DNA of 40,587 bases, taken from positions 1 to 40,587 of the IMG/VR virus record IMGVR_UViG_3300022200_000124; one strand, given 5' to 3'. The position numbers were made by a program, and so were the translations under genes. The notes beneath the pieces were generated by a model, which saw only the letters and a program-made list of their open reading frames with translations, had not been told where the DNA came from and ran no database searches. Shown here in pieces: positions 1-6,219 of this stretch. The DNA is from a virus. The first letter of the stretch is position 1. Each line of letters starts with the position of its first letter.

Positions 1-173
1 ATAGATGCGGCTGCACCATCTGTTTTGGGTGGATTAACTCGGCATTCACACGCGGCGTCTTCGCGGTGAGTTAAGGGACTGCAATAGATGCAGTATTTAC
101 ACGCTCTCATAGGGTTCACCTTTCTCGTAGCCAAGGGCGGCTTGAACCGCTGCCGTGGTTTGTATGCGCTCAT
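1..173 (-). CDS. Small cysteine-containing phage protein, N-terminal part (continues across contig ends)
   Basis: The frame opens with ATG at 173-171, preceded by a strong AAGGAG site (187-182), and stays open to the left edge (57 codons plus 2 bases). The protein is basic at the start and has a cluster of cysteines (CKYC, IYC, CEC; about residues 26-43) that could bind zinc. Joined to base 40587 the frame continues for 39 more codons to a TAA at 40469-40467, giving a 97-residue protein whose C-terminal half (NPELNALVEEA, then TEEELAIQRENYAKNF) resembles small proteins seen in alphaproteobacterial phages. It is the last-but-one gene of the leftward recombination operon. Function unknown. The start is well supported; the junction is inferred. 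Confidence 0.7.
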   Translation of the reverse strand, partial: MSAYKPRQRFKPPLATRKVNPMRACKYCIYCSPLTHREDAACECRVNPPKTDGAAAS

Positions 174-207
174 TTCTCCGTCTCCTTGAGTCTGGACATG
201 CTAGACA

Positions 208-684
208 TTATTGGTTCTCCGGTTGTGAATTAGGGGAGCCGTGATGACAGCCGAAATATGAGTCGCTCGTTATCCCTTTTGGCTCGTGGCAGTGGTCGCA
301 AACCTCAATAGGATCGCCGTCTGGATGAGCCTTAACCCGCTCAAACGGCAAATTGCAAAAGCCATTATTTTTTGGATCAAACTCATACAGCCCTGACGTG
401 TCTGAGACTCCCGGCTTGATGTAAACGTGCGCTTTCGTTCCGCGCTGCGTCATAAAGTGTGCGGGAAAAGTAGCCCTCTCCGGCTCTTCGTAACCGCCAC
501 CAACGTCGTAAGATACTAAAGTCGTAGCGAGGACGGGATCACCTGTGCTGTAGGGTGGATCGTAATGATCGCACTTGTGAAGAATGGAGGTAATCCCCAG
601 ACCCTTGATGGTTTTGCATATGACTTTCTTGTGTTCACATCCGTCTTTTTTCGTGCAAACACGGCATTTTCTGAAAACGGTCAT
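208..684 (-). CDS. Hypothetical protein, cysteine/histidine-rich
   Basis: This is a 158-residue protein starting at ATG 684-682 behind GGTGGAGAG. It has an N-terminal Cys/His cluster (CRVC, then GCEHKK and C) and a C-terminal one (CDHCHEP, then GCHHG), so it may hold one or two structural zinc ions. No signal peptide or membrane segment is visible. It lies downstream of the exonuclease in the leftward operon and ends 34 bases before the next start. I do not recognise a family; a role in early phage DNA metabolism is only suggested by position. Confidence 0.75.
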   Translation of the reverse strand: MTVFRKCRVCTKKDGCEHKKVICKTIKGLGITSILHKCDHYDPPYSTGDPVLATTLVSYDVGGGYEEPERATFPAHFMTQRGTKAHVYIKPGVSDTSGLYEFDPKNNGFCNLPFERVKAHPDGDPIEVCDHCHEPKGITSDSYFGCHHGSPNSQPENQ

Positions 685-742
685 TTCTCTCCACCTCTTC
701 TGGTAGGGTTTCTGCGGACATTGACTTAGAAAAGTCAGCCAT
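635..742 (-). CDS. Possible 35-residue overlapping small protein
   Basis: ATG at 742-740 overlaps the TGA of the exonuclease gene (TGATG), with AGGAAC a few bases upstream, and the frame stops at TGA 637-635. It would overlap the next gene by about 50 bases. The first 20 residues (MADFSKSMSAETLPEEVE) look protein-like, but the rest is the shadow of the next gene. It may be a coupling peptide or not expressed at all. Confidence 0.3.
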   Translation of the reverse strand: MADFSKSMSAETLPEEVERNDRFQKMPCLHEKRRM

Positions 743-1359
743 CATCTGTTCCTCATAATGTCAACGCACTTGTCTCTGTCTGACAAAATAACTGTAATTT
801 GTTCACGAAGAAGGCGGTGTATTTCCTGATCTGGCAACACCCTTATGATTTTAGGCTCCAAGCCTTGGTGGAAAATCACAAGATCACACCATTTCTTTTC
901 ACATATCATCAACTGGCCTTGTATTTGTAAGTGATATTCTGCCGGAATAGCGTTCCCTGCCAGGACATATTCGCAATAAAGCTGAACTGCCTTCGGCCCT
1001 CTAGGTGCTTTAATTTCAAGCAAGCCATCATCACCAACAAGCATGTCGGGAGAGCATCCTGCCGTTGCTTCGTCGTTCGTTACAAATCCGATCCCTGAAC
1101 ACGTGTTACCGGTTAAGAACTCATAAGCATCTTTTGCTAGTCCTTCGCTTTCGATGCCGCGTTCTGTATCTTCGTTTCCAGGCCAATCTTCAGCCGGAAG
1201 GCCGGTCAATTTTTCATATGCTAATTCGAAAGCGTAATTTGATTTAGCAGGCTTCAGCGTCTTTGGAGTTAGCAAGCTAGAGAAACGGCTAGCGGTTGGA
1301 ATGGCACACCGAGCGGCGTACCATTCTGGCGAGCGTTGGAGACAATCGTGAATAATCAT
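742..1359 (-). CDS. YqaJ / lambda-exonuclease-like recombination nuclease
   Basis: This 205-residue protein is a PD-(D/E)XK nuclease of the YqaJ viral recombinase family. Such enzymes resect 5' strands at double-strand ends and hand 3' tails to an annealing protein. The sequence shows the opening QRSPEWYAAR, the substrate-end motif around E70, the catalytic D105 in GCSPDMLVG, E115 and K117 in LLEIKAPR, and the conserved glutamines in YHLQIQGQLM (145-149). The length is typical. It overlaps the ERF gene upstream by ATGA, so the two are probably translated together as a recombination pair, analogous to lambda Exo/Bet. All catalytic residues are present. Confidence 0.93.
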   Translation of the reverse strand: MIIHDCLQRSPEWYAARCAIPTASRFSSLLTPKTLKPAKSNYAFELAYEKLTGLPAEDWPGNEDTERGIESEGLAKDAYEFLTGNTCSGIGFVTNDEATAGCSPDMLVGDDGLLEIKAPRGPKAVQLYCEYVLAGNAIPAEYHLQIQGQLMICEKKWCDLVIFHQGLEPKIIRVLPDQEIHRLLREQITVILSDRDKCVDIMRNR

Positions 1360-2108
1360 TTGGCGTTCCTCTTGATCTTGGCGTTAAGCAGCGACACAGC
1401 GGCCCCATATTGCTTGTTGGACAGGTTTTTAAGGGCATCCACCTTGTAGTGGGCGCAAATCTGCCTTACGTCGCTCTGAGCGGCTTCTACAAGCCTAGTA
1501 AGGTCGTTTATCTGCTCGTCGCCGATTTCCTCGTCATAGATCGCGTTGCCGTCTGTGTCTTCTCCGGCGATTGTTAAATTCCAGATGAGCGTCAAAATGT
1601 ATCTGCGCCCATAGCTCATAGATGCGCCGAATCCGTGCATTGGGGTTTTGTTCGCGGTTCCTTTAATCCCTTTTGTGTCCATTGGCACGTCTGCTCGATA
1701 GTTTCGTTCCCATCCTTCACCGTGGATTAAATCGCAAGTTACTCCGTAATGATCCGGCAATGTGGATTCAAACGTTCCGAATGTCGGTTCTAGCCCATGC
1801 TTGTTCATAATTGGGTTTATAACTCGCTGAATGTCGTCAAGATTGGCATATTTTGAATTGGTCTGCTTGTTGTGAGCTTTGGCTATAATATCTGGCATCT
1901 CAGAGCGAGCGGCAACGAATGCCCTGTTGAAAGCCTTCTTCGCGTTTCTGTCCTCCTCCTCTCTTTGCATTTCCGTCGCGGCTCTCATTTTATCCGCGTC
2001 AAAGTCTGGATTTGAGGCAAGTTCAAACATCAAGCTAGAAACTTTTACCTCTTCTCTTGCGGGGCTTGTTAAGACCCCTTGCGCTTGATCGACCAAATCC
2101 TTGCTCAT
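1356..2108 (-). CDS. erf: ERF-family single-strand annealing protein
   Basis: This 250-residue protein matches the ERF superfamily of phage single-strand annealing proteins, which load on resected ends and anneal complementary strands. The recognisable parts are the region TNSKYANLDDIQRVINP (about 80-100), the block GFGASMSYGRRYILT (about 160-175), and an acidic EDTDGNA after it. A charged helical N-terminus (about 40-70) precedes the core. It starts by ATGA overlap with the gene upstream and overlaps the exonuclease gene downstream, so translation is coupled. Such pairs support phage replication, concatemer formation or genome circularisation by recombination. Confidence 0.92.
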   Translation of the reverse strand: MSKDLVDQAQGVLTSPAREEVKVSSLMFELASNPDFDADKMRAATEMQREEEDRNAKKAFNRAFVAARSEMPDIIAKAHNKQTNSKYANLDDIQRVINPIMNKHGLEPTFGTFESTLPDHYGVTCDLIHGEGWERNYRADVPMDTKGIKGTANKTPMHGFGASMSYGRRYILTLIWNLTIAGEDTDGNAIYDEEIGDEQINDLTRLVEAAQSDVRQICAHYKVDALKNLSNKQYGAAVSLLNAKIKRNAK

Positions 2109-2371
2109 AGCGTGGTTCCTTTAAATCCGGCTTCGCGGCCCATGTCATTGGCCTTTGTTAGCGCTTTTCCGGCTTCTTCGCGCTGACGTGCTGTGCGCGT
2201 ATCGACCCCATGGAAGGTGGCGACTAATGAGCCGCTATCATCGAACAGTTCATAATCCATCATTCCAAGTTCGGCCTCTCTAAGAGCGTAGGCCATCGCC
2301 TTATCAAGTCCCGTAACGAACAGTCTGGGCTTTTCGCCTATCCAGATTTTTGGTGAAATTTTGTACCGCAT
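2105..2371 (-). CDS. Hypothetical protein, first gene of recombination operon
   Basis: This 88-residue soluble protein starts at ATG 2371-2369 behind GGGAG (2384-2380). It follows a clear promoter by about 30 bases and is coupled to the ERF gene by ATGA. Phage proteins of this kind (MRYKISPKIWIG, then ALREAELG and a FDDSGSLVA strand) often precede recombination genes, but I cannot name a family. It has no cysteines and no membrane segment. As the first gene of an early operon it could be a regulator or an accessory factor for recombination; that is inference only. Confidence 0.75.
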   Translation of the reverse strand: MRYKISPKIWIGEKPRLFVTGLDKAMAYALREAELGMMDYELFDDSGSLVATFHGVDTRTARQREEAGKALTKANDMGREAGFKGTTL

Positions 2372-2405
2372 TTTTGTAACTCCCGATTTGTTTGGTTATG
2401 GCTCT

Positions 2406-2433
2406 ATTATAAACAGGCTGTTGTCGTCGTCAA
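2406..2433 (-). promoter_or_regulatory. Leftward sigma70-type promoter of the recombination operon
   Basis: On the minus strand there is a -35 box TTGACG (2433-2428), a 16-base spacer and a perfect -10 box TATAAT (2411-2406). Transcription would start about 2400 and the first gene begins at 2371 with its own GGGAG site. Confidence 0.8.
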
Positions 2434-2443
2434 TATAAAAAAT

Positions 2444-2454
2444 AACAAATTGTT
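2444..2454. promoter_or_regulatory. Candidate operator between divergent promoters
   Basis: AACAA-A-TTGTT is a perfect 5-1-5 dyad centred between the two -35 boxes of the divergent promoters. A dimer of the Cro-like protein encoded at 2518 bound here could block both. This is inferred from position and symmetry; only one clear copy is seen. Confidence 0.45.
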
Positions 2455-2456
2455 TA

Positions 2457-2484
2457 TTGACTAGCCATGCACTTTTGTTATAGC
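2457..2484 (+). promoter_or_regulatory. Rightward sigma70-type promoter of the regulator/replication operon
   Basis: TTGACT (2457-2462), a 16-base spacer and TATAGC (2479-2484) give a good match. It sits back to back with the leftward promoter and 34 bases ahead of the regulator gene. Confidence 0.65.
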
Positions 2485-2517
2485 GTTTGATAAATTCAGA
2501 TTGTTTAGGTGATTATA

Positions 2518-2700
2518 ATGAAGCTACGCGAATTCATTGAAACTAAAAAAATCGCTCGTATCGACGCGGCCAAAGAATTGGATTGTACAGTGGCGGCTTT
2601 GGGCTACTGGATGAATGATAAGCGCGTTCCGAGGCCGGATATGATTAAGCGAATTGACAAATGGTCAGGCGGAAAGGTTGCTCCGTCTGACTGGTACTAG
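2518..2700 (+). CDS. Cro/C1-type helix-turn-helix regulator
   Basis: This 60-residue protein is almost entirely one helix-turn-helix domain: KLREFIETKKIARIDAAKELDCTV forms the first helices and AALGYWMNDKRVPRPD the recognition helix and turn, followed by MIKRIDKWSGGKVAP, typical of Cro-like repressors. I place the start at ATG 2518 because AGGTG (2506-2510) is 7 bases ahead; a GTG at 2509 is possible. It is the first gene rightward of a divergent promoter pair with a central dyad, so it is probably an early-gene switch. No larger CI-type repressor with a cleavage or dimerisation domain is seen. Confidence 0.85.
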   Translation: MKLREFIETKKIARIDAAKELDCTVAALGYWMNDKRVPRPDMIKRIDKWSGGKVAPSDWY

Positions 2701-2710
2701 CCTCCCGATG

Positions 2711-2741
2711 CTGGCGATGCCCCTTCCCAGATTATCGCCAG
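2711..2741 (+). other. Hairpin upstream of the early terminator
   Basis: CTGGCGAT at 2711-2718 pairs perfectly with ATCGCCAG at 2734-2741 (plus a G-U pair inside). There is no T tract after it. It lies 11 bases before the terminator hairpin and could compete with it or act as a processing or antitermination site. Confidence 0.5.
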
Positions 2742-2751
2742 CGTTCAACTC

Positions 2752-2788
2752 GCGGCGGGTCATTTCAAACGGCCCGCCGCCTTTTTTT
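2752..2788 (+). terminator. Intrinsic terminator / attenuator after the regulator gene
   Basis: GCGGCGGG (2752-2759) pairs with CCCGCCGC (2773-2780), loop 13, then C and seven Ts (2782-2788). It lies in front of the rest of the rightward early operon, and no new promoter is evident between it and the next gene at 2803. Confidence 0.85.
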
Positions 2789-2802
2789 GAAAGGTTTTGA
2801 AA

Positions 2803-3045
2803 ATGACGGAAATTGCAGGAATAGCGGGCGATAAGCTCAAGTCTTTTGTCGAGCGCGTGGAGCGGCTCGAAGCTGAGAAGGCGGATTTAGCCGAGGACAT
2901 TAAAGAAGTTTTCCAAGAGGCCAAAAGCGTTGGCTTTGACGTGAAGGCGATCCGGCAAGTTATCAAAGAGCGCAAAATCGAGGCGAGCCAACGCCAGGAA
3001 CAGCTTTCCATGTTTGAACTTTATTGGGACGCCGTTCATGGCTAG
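2803..3045 (+). CDS. gapR: GapR-like DUF2312 nucleoid-associated protein
   Basis: This 80-residue protein closely fits the DUF2312/GapR family of Alphaproteobacteria: DKLKSFVERVERLEAEKADL (about 9-28), then DIKEVFQEAKSVGFDVKAIRQVIKERK. In Caulobacter, GapR encircles overtwisted AT-rich DNA ahead of forks and RNA polymerase and stimulates topoisomerases. The long coiled coil with regularly spaced Lys/Arg is visible. The start is ATG 2803 with GAAAGG (2789-2794). The gene heads the replication block and overlaps the next start by eight bases. A phage copy could support phage replication or interfere with host chromosome organisation; this is inference. Confidence 0.88.
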   Translation: MTEIAGIAGDKLKSFVERVERLEAEKADLAEDIKEVFQEAKSVGFDVKAIRQVIKERKIEASQRQEQLSMFELYWDAVHG

Positions 3046-3382
3046 ACGCGCCAATAAATTCAGCGCCATTCGCACAAAGACTGCCGATGGGATTTCTCAC
3101 GATTCCAAAAAAGAGGCCCGCAAGTGGGAGGAGTTAAAGCTCTTGGAGCGGGCCGGTGAGATAAGTCACCTTGAACGGCAGGTTAGAATTGACTTGGTAG
3201 TGAATTGCCAAGTTGTCGGATTTACAAAAATTGATTTTCGTTATTTCGATAAGAGAACAAAGCAATTGGTGTTGCTCGACGTTAAGGGATACGTCAACGC
3301 TGCGAACGCAGCCACAAGGCTATGGAAGCTCAAATATAAGATAGTTGAGGCGATGTTGGGCGTTCCTGTCACAATCGTTTAG
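3038..3382 (+). CDS. DUF1064 family nuclease-like protein
   Basis: This 114-residue protein matches DUF1064, small phage proteins with a restriction-endonuclease-like core. The visible signature is NKFSAIRTKT, then GISHDSKKEARKWEELKLLERAGEI, then the strand LERQVRIDL, then DFRYFD, VLLDVKG (a D-x-K-like active-site strand) and a final helix LWKLKYKIVEAM. The start at ATG 3038 overlaps the end of the GapR gene; a TTG at 3014 would add eight residues. Some members are suspected to act as structure-specific nucleases in replication or recombination, but activity is not established. Confidence 0.82.
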   Translation: MARRANKFSAIRTKTADGISHDSKKEARKWEELKLLERAGEISHLERQVRIDLVVNCQVVGFTKIDFRYFDKRTKQLVLLDVKGYVNAANAATRLWKLKYKIVEAMLGVPVTIV

Positions 3383-3390
3383 GAGGTGTA

Positions 3391-3585
3391 ATGACTGAAA
3401 AAGAGAGATGTGTTTTAGACAAGGCTCGTCAATATTTCCGGTCGCCAAGCAATGACAATTTGCGGCAGCTGAAAAAATCAATTGCAACATGGACGCGGGA
3501 GGAAAACCAAAAATGCGAGATGATGAACAAATTATCGCAGGCCGGTCTGACGGAAAGACTATACAGCAAATTGCCGACGAATTAG
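3391..3585 (+). CDS. Hypothetical small protein
   Basis: This 64-residue basic protein has one of the strongest ribosome binding sites in the window (AGGAGG at 3381-3386, spacing 4 to the ATG; the GGTGTA stretch allows a longer pairing). The first 45 residues read like a helical soluble protein. The last third overlaps the following gene in another frame. I do not recognise a family. Confidence 0.6.
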   Translation: MTEKERCVLDKARQYFRSPSNDNLRQLKKSIATWTREENQKCEMMNKLSQAGLTERLYSKLPTN

Positions 3586-3779
3586 GCCGTGATTTTGATT
3601 GGACGAAGGCCCGCGTTTCCTTCCTAAAAAGCCGAGGAAAAGCTGTTCAAAGGGCTGTTAAAGACCGTGTGCATAAGCTGTGCAAGGTTAAGACGTGCAA
3701 TCAGCCAGTCAAACGTGACCGATTTTGTCACTATCATTCCGGCGAGTTCAACCAACCACCACAATGGGAGGGCGTCTGA
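3513..3779 (+). CDS. Small HTH plus zinc-binding protein
   Basis: This 88-residue protein starts at ATG 3513 behind GGGAGGAAAA, 73 bases inside the previous gene; a more upstream ATG at 3489 lacks a site. Residues 12-40 (DGKTIQQIADELGRDFDWTKAR) look like a resolvase/sigma-type helix-turn-helix. A Cys/His cluster follows (CKVKTC, then CHYHSGE; about 62-78) that probably binds zinc. It could be a small DNA-binding regulator. It ends in TGATG shared with the next gene. Confidence 0.65.
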   Translation: MRDDEQIIAGRSDGKTIQQIADELGRDFDWTKARVSFLKSRGKAVQRAVKDRVHKLCKVKTCNQPVKRDRFCHYHSGEFNQPPQWEGV

Positions 3780-3940
3780 TGTGCAAGAGATGCAATGACG
3801 AAGGATTTATCCGCAGATATATCAGGATAAGAAACACTCACGTCATTGATGCCTGCCCAGAGTGTGCGGATGCTGCGGAGGTCGAGTATCAGCAGTTTAA
3901 GGCATCGTTCGACGTTGACGAGCAGACAGAAAAAAAGTAG
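3779..3940 (+). CDS. Zinc-ribbon mini-protein
   Basis: This 53-residue protein starts at ATG 3779 overlapping the previous TGA. It has CKRC near the N-terminus and CPEC about 22 residues later, the spacing of a small zinc ribbon or DnaJ-like knuckle, followed by an acidic helix. Translation is likely coupled to the gene upstream. Function unknown. Confidence 0.7.
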   Translation: MCKRCNDEGFIRRYIRIRNTHVIDACPECADAAEVEYQQFKASFDVDEQTEKK

Positions 3941-3984
3941 GTTTAGTCCAACGCCGTGGAAAGCGTCAAATAGCAACCCGAATA

Positions 3985-4082
3985 ATTCTCCTTATCGGTG
4001 GTTAGTCGGGAATCCGTAAAAACCATTTCTTTGGTGGGCTGCCGGTAATTTCCACTCCTGGCTAGTCACCGATAAGGAGAAT
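3985..4082 (+). promoter_or_regulatory. 27-bp hairpin sequestering a ribosome binding site
   Basis: Bases 3985-4011 pair continuously with 4056-4082: 16 perfect Watson-Crick pairs at the base, then 11 more that include four G-U pairs (4001/4066, 4002/4065, 4006/4061, 4008/4059). The wobble pairs hold only in plus-strand RNA, so the fold is an RNA structure in the sense of the operon. The loop (4012-4055) has an inner hairpin ACCA/TGGT at 4022-4035. The right arm contains AAGGAG (4074-4079), the binding site of the gene starting at 4086. In the closed form that gene would be shut off unless the hairpin is opened or cut. Confidence 0.8.
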
Positions 4083-4085
4083 AAT

Positions 4086-4295
4086 ATGTCCAAGTCTAAA
4101 AATCCCGTCAAAGCTATTCGCGAGAACTGCCTTTTTTGCTGCAATGGTAGCAGCAACGAAGTTTCTTTGTGTCTTGTGAGTACTTGCCCACTGCATGAGT
4201 GGCGTTTTGGAAAAAACCCTTACCGCACTGTACGCAAAATGGATGACGAGCAAAAAAAAGCACTAGCGGATAGGCTGGCGGCATCAAGGGGATAA
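4086..4295 (+). CDS. Cysteine-rich phage protein upstream of replication gene
   Basis: This 69-residue protein has the pattern NPVKAIRENCLFCCNGSSNE, then LCLVSTCPLHEWRFGKNPYR, a small cysteine motif protein seen before replication genes in several prophages. The five cysteines (C15, C18, C19, C29, C34) suggest a zinc site. Its ribosome binding site AAGGAG is 6 bases from the ATG and lies inside the right arm of the large hairpin, so translation is probably regulated. It is followed after 4 bases by the replication gene. Confidence 0.8.
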   Translation: MSKSKNPVKAIRENCLFCCNGSSNEVSLCLVSTCPLHEWRFGKNPYRTVRKMDDEQKKALADRLAASRG

Positions 4296-4299
4296 AAAA

Positions 4300-5034
4300 A
4301 TGTCGTCAGTCCCATATATTAAGTTTTTCCCATCAGATTGGGCAGCAGGTTGCGCCACTTTATCAGCAATGGAAGAGCTAGTTTATTTCAAGATTTGCCG
4401 TCACAATTGGGACTGTGGAGAGCCTATTAGTGAACGCCTTTTGAAGCGGTCAATGAGGGAGCTTTCTGGAAGCATTAATGATGCTTTAGAAGTGCTCTTT
4501 GATGAACACAAAATTTCAAAAAACGAATCAGGTTTTTTTAACAATCGTGCGCTCGAATTGCACGTTGATGCCCAAGACAGAAGGGTAAAGGCTACAAAGT
4601 CGGCCCGTACACGCTGGAAAAATAAGAGGAAATTGAAGGATGCTAACGCATTAAGCAAGCAATGCGAACGCAATGCTAACTTAGTAAATTCGCAATGCTA
4701 TCCAGAACCAGAACCAGAACCAGAACCAGAATATACCCCTATAGTCCCCACAGGGGACTTTGATGAGTGGTATAATCTATATCCTCACAAAGTTGGCAAA
4801 GCAGCAGCAAAGAAGGCTTTTGAAAAGGCAATCAAACGGGCGTCTTTGGCTGATCTTGTCGAGGGTCTTCACAGATATATTAAAACAAAACGATCAGATG
4901 TCGCTTGGTGCAATCCGTCCACATGGCTGAACCAGGACCGATGGTTAGATAGACCGGCTTCTATGTCGTCACATCCTACAGTCAACGATGTTTACGACGC
5001 AGCCATTCAATACGCGAGGGAGAATAATTTATGA
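4300..5034 (+). CDS. DUF1376 phage replication protein
   Basis: This 244-residue protein has an N-terminal DUF1376 domain (VPYIKFFPSDWAAGCATLS, about 4-90), related to winged-helix initiator-type modules of phage and plasmid replication proteins. A basic segment follows, then a PEPEPEPEPE linker (about 135-144) and a C-terminal helical domain (FDEWYNLYPHKVGKAAAKKAF, then WCNPSTWLNQDRWLD; about 153-220) like that of replisome organisers. It starts behind GGGGA, 4 bases after the previous gene, and overlaps the next gene by ATGA. Its probable job is to bind the phage origin and recruit the helicase loader or helicase. Confidence 0.85.
   Translation: MSSVPYIKFFPSDWAAGCATLSAMEELVYFKICRHNWDCGEPISERLLKRSMRELSGSINDALEVLFDEHKISKNESGFFNNRALELHVDAQDRRVKATKSARTRWKNKRKLKDANALSKQCERNANLVNSQCYPEPEPEPEPEYTPIVPTGDFDEWYNLYPHKVGKAAAKKAFEKAIKRASLADLVEGLHRYIKTKRSDVAWCNPSTWLNQDRWLDRPASMSSHPTVNDVYDAAIQYARENNL
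4702..4731 (+). repeat. In-frame hexanucleotide tandem repeat (CCAGAA x5)
   Basis: Five perfect copies of CCAGAA encode the Pro-Glu linker between the two domains of the replication protein. Copy-number slippage would stay in frame and only change linker length. Confidence 0.9.
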
Positions 5035-5651
5035 ATGATTTAGTCAAAAGGGCTGGAGAAAGGCTAGAAACTATTTCTCCAAAGGAAACCAGCAAGAGAC
5101 TGGTCACCTCATTGCAATCAATATTCAATGGTCAACTTTCTATTGATGCTTACGACAGCAAAATGACTAGGCCCGACGGTATAACAAAAGATCAAATTGA
5201 AAAAGCTGTCATGGCAATCGAGCTTTCACAAGCGCCAGCTAGAGCGGAGACAATCATAAACGAGTTGAAGCGTCTCAGGGCTATCTGCAAGCGAAGAAAA
5301 GATGACGTTGAAGATGTTAAGTCCAGCATGAAATATGTTGTAGAGGAATTACAGAGAATCCCGGCTGATATTTTGTTATATGCGATGCGGGAGAAATTTG
5401 AATGGTTCCCGACGGCAAGCGAAATACGCGCGCTATCGTTCAAAAAAATGAGTGAGCGTGAGAGGATGCGCCAAACGATAAAATCATGGAAGCCTTGGAC
5501 AAATGCCGATGAGTTGGAAAAACTAAATCAGGCTTTGCGTGATTACCGGTTTTATTCAAAAAATTACGCCAAGATTGATCCAGACAGAGCAAAAAAATTT
5601 AAAGATGCAGCAACCCGCGTTGAGAAGAAAATTAAGGAGATTGTTCTATGA
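5031..5651 (+). CDS. Possible helicase loader / replication accessory protein
   Basis: This 206-residue soluble protein is coupled to the DUF1376 protein upstream (ATGA) and to a small gene downstream (ATGA). It is helical and charged, with a central segment ADILLYAMREKFEWFPTASEIRAL (about 114-137) that resembles phage replication proteins following DUF1376-type initiators, where helicase loaders such as lambda P analogues are expected. No Walker A motif is present, so it is not a DnaC-type ATPase. The helicase-loader assignment is inference from position and weak similarity. Confidence 0.55.
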   Translation: MNDLVKRAGERLETISPKETSKRLVTSLQSIFNGQLSIDAYDSKMTRPDGITKDQIEKAVMAIELSQAPARAETIINELKRLRAICKRRKDDVEDVKSSMKYVVEELQRIPADILLYAMREKFEWFPTASEIRALSFKKMSERERMRQTIKSWKPWTNADELEKLNQALRDYRFYSKNYAKIDPDRAKKFKDAATRVEKKIKEIVL

Positions 5652-5812
5652 CACCGGCAGAATTTTTAGAGGAAGTAAAGAAGATCGACAATACCGATGA
5701 TCCAGAGAAAATTCATTTAGCAATGGATGAGCTTATGATGCGATGTCTCAGAGAAAAGGGATACGGCGCTGGGGTTGACGTTCTTGACCAATTGGAAAGG
5801 TGGTACGCATGA
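5648..5812 (+). CDS. Small acidic hypothetical protein (54 aa)
   Basis: ATG 5648 overlaps the TGA of the gene upstream (ATGA), and the TGA at 5810-5812 overlaps the ATG of the next gene. The 54-residue product (MTPAEFLEEVKKIDN through LDQLERWYA) is acidic and helical. The neat coupling on both sides supports expression. Function unknown. Confidence 0.75.
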   Translation: MTPAEFLEEVKKIDNTDDPEKIHLAMDELMMRCLREKGYGAGVDVLDQLERWYA

Positions 5813-6219
5813 AAAAAAATGAAGAGAAGTTGCTTGAAAAGATTTACGAGGGGATCAACGCCGCCGTCGAGCTTTGTCACGGCAGGGCTGTCGAAGCTGG
5901 CTGGTGGCATGATTTAGAAACCGGCGCGGCCCTTCCGCCGTTGGTGCCTGAAAAGCTCTGTCTGATCCATTCTGAGGTATCAGAGGCACTTGAGGCGCAC
6001 AGAAAAGGATTGATGGATGATAAACTCCCACATCGGCTCGGCATCGAGGTTGAGCTTGGCGATGCGTTGATAAGAATATTTGATCTTGCTGGTAGGCTGC
6101 AAAAGGAAATGACTAATTTTGATCTAGCATCCGGCACAATCGAGAAGATTGGGTACAATGCCGATCGAGAAGATCACAAGTTGGAATCTAGAAAGGCTCC
6201 AGGCGGTAAAAAAATCTGA
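5809..6219 (+). CDS. MazG-like nucleotide pyrophosphohydrolase
   Basis: This 136-residue protein fits the all-alpha NTP pyrophosphohydrolase (MazG-like) superfamily, which hydrolyses (d)NTPs or alarmones. The metal-binding glutamates are visible in LIHSEVSEALEAHR (E56, E59, E62) and in GIEVELGDALIRIFD (E82, D85), and the C-terminus has YNADREDHK and a GGKK tail typical of phage members. The start is ATG 5809 overlapping the previous stop; a GTG at 5800 is less likely. It could clean the nucleotide pool for phage DNA synthesis or lower host (p)ppGpp, as proposed for other phage MazG proteins. Confidence 0.85.
   Translation: MKKNEEKLLEKIYEGINAAVELCHGRAVEAGWWHDLETGAALPPLVPEKLCLIHSEVSEALEAHRKGLMDDKLPHRLGIEVELGDALIRIFDLAGRLQKEMTNFDLASGTIEKIGYNADREDHKLESRKAPGGKKI

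Noticed and set aside
1065-1247. Plus-strand frame within the exonuclease gene
   Set aside because: Antisense to the YqaJ catalytic region; Leu/Arg-rich with no family features.
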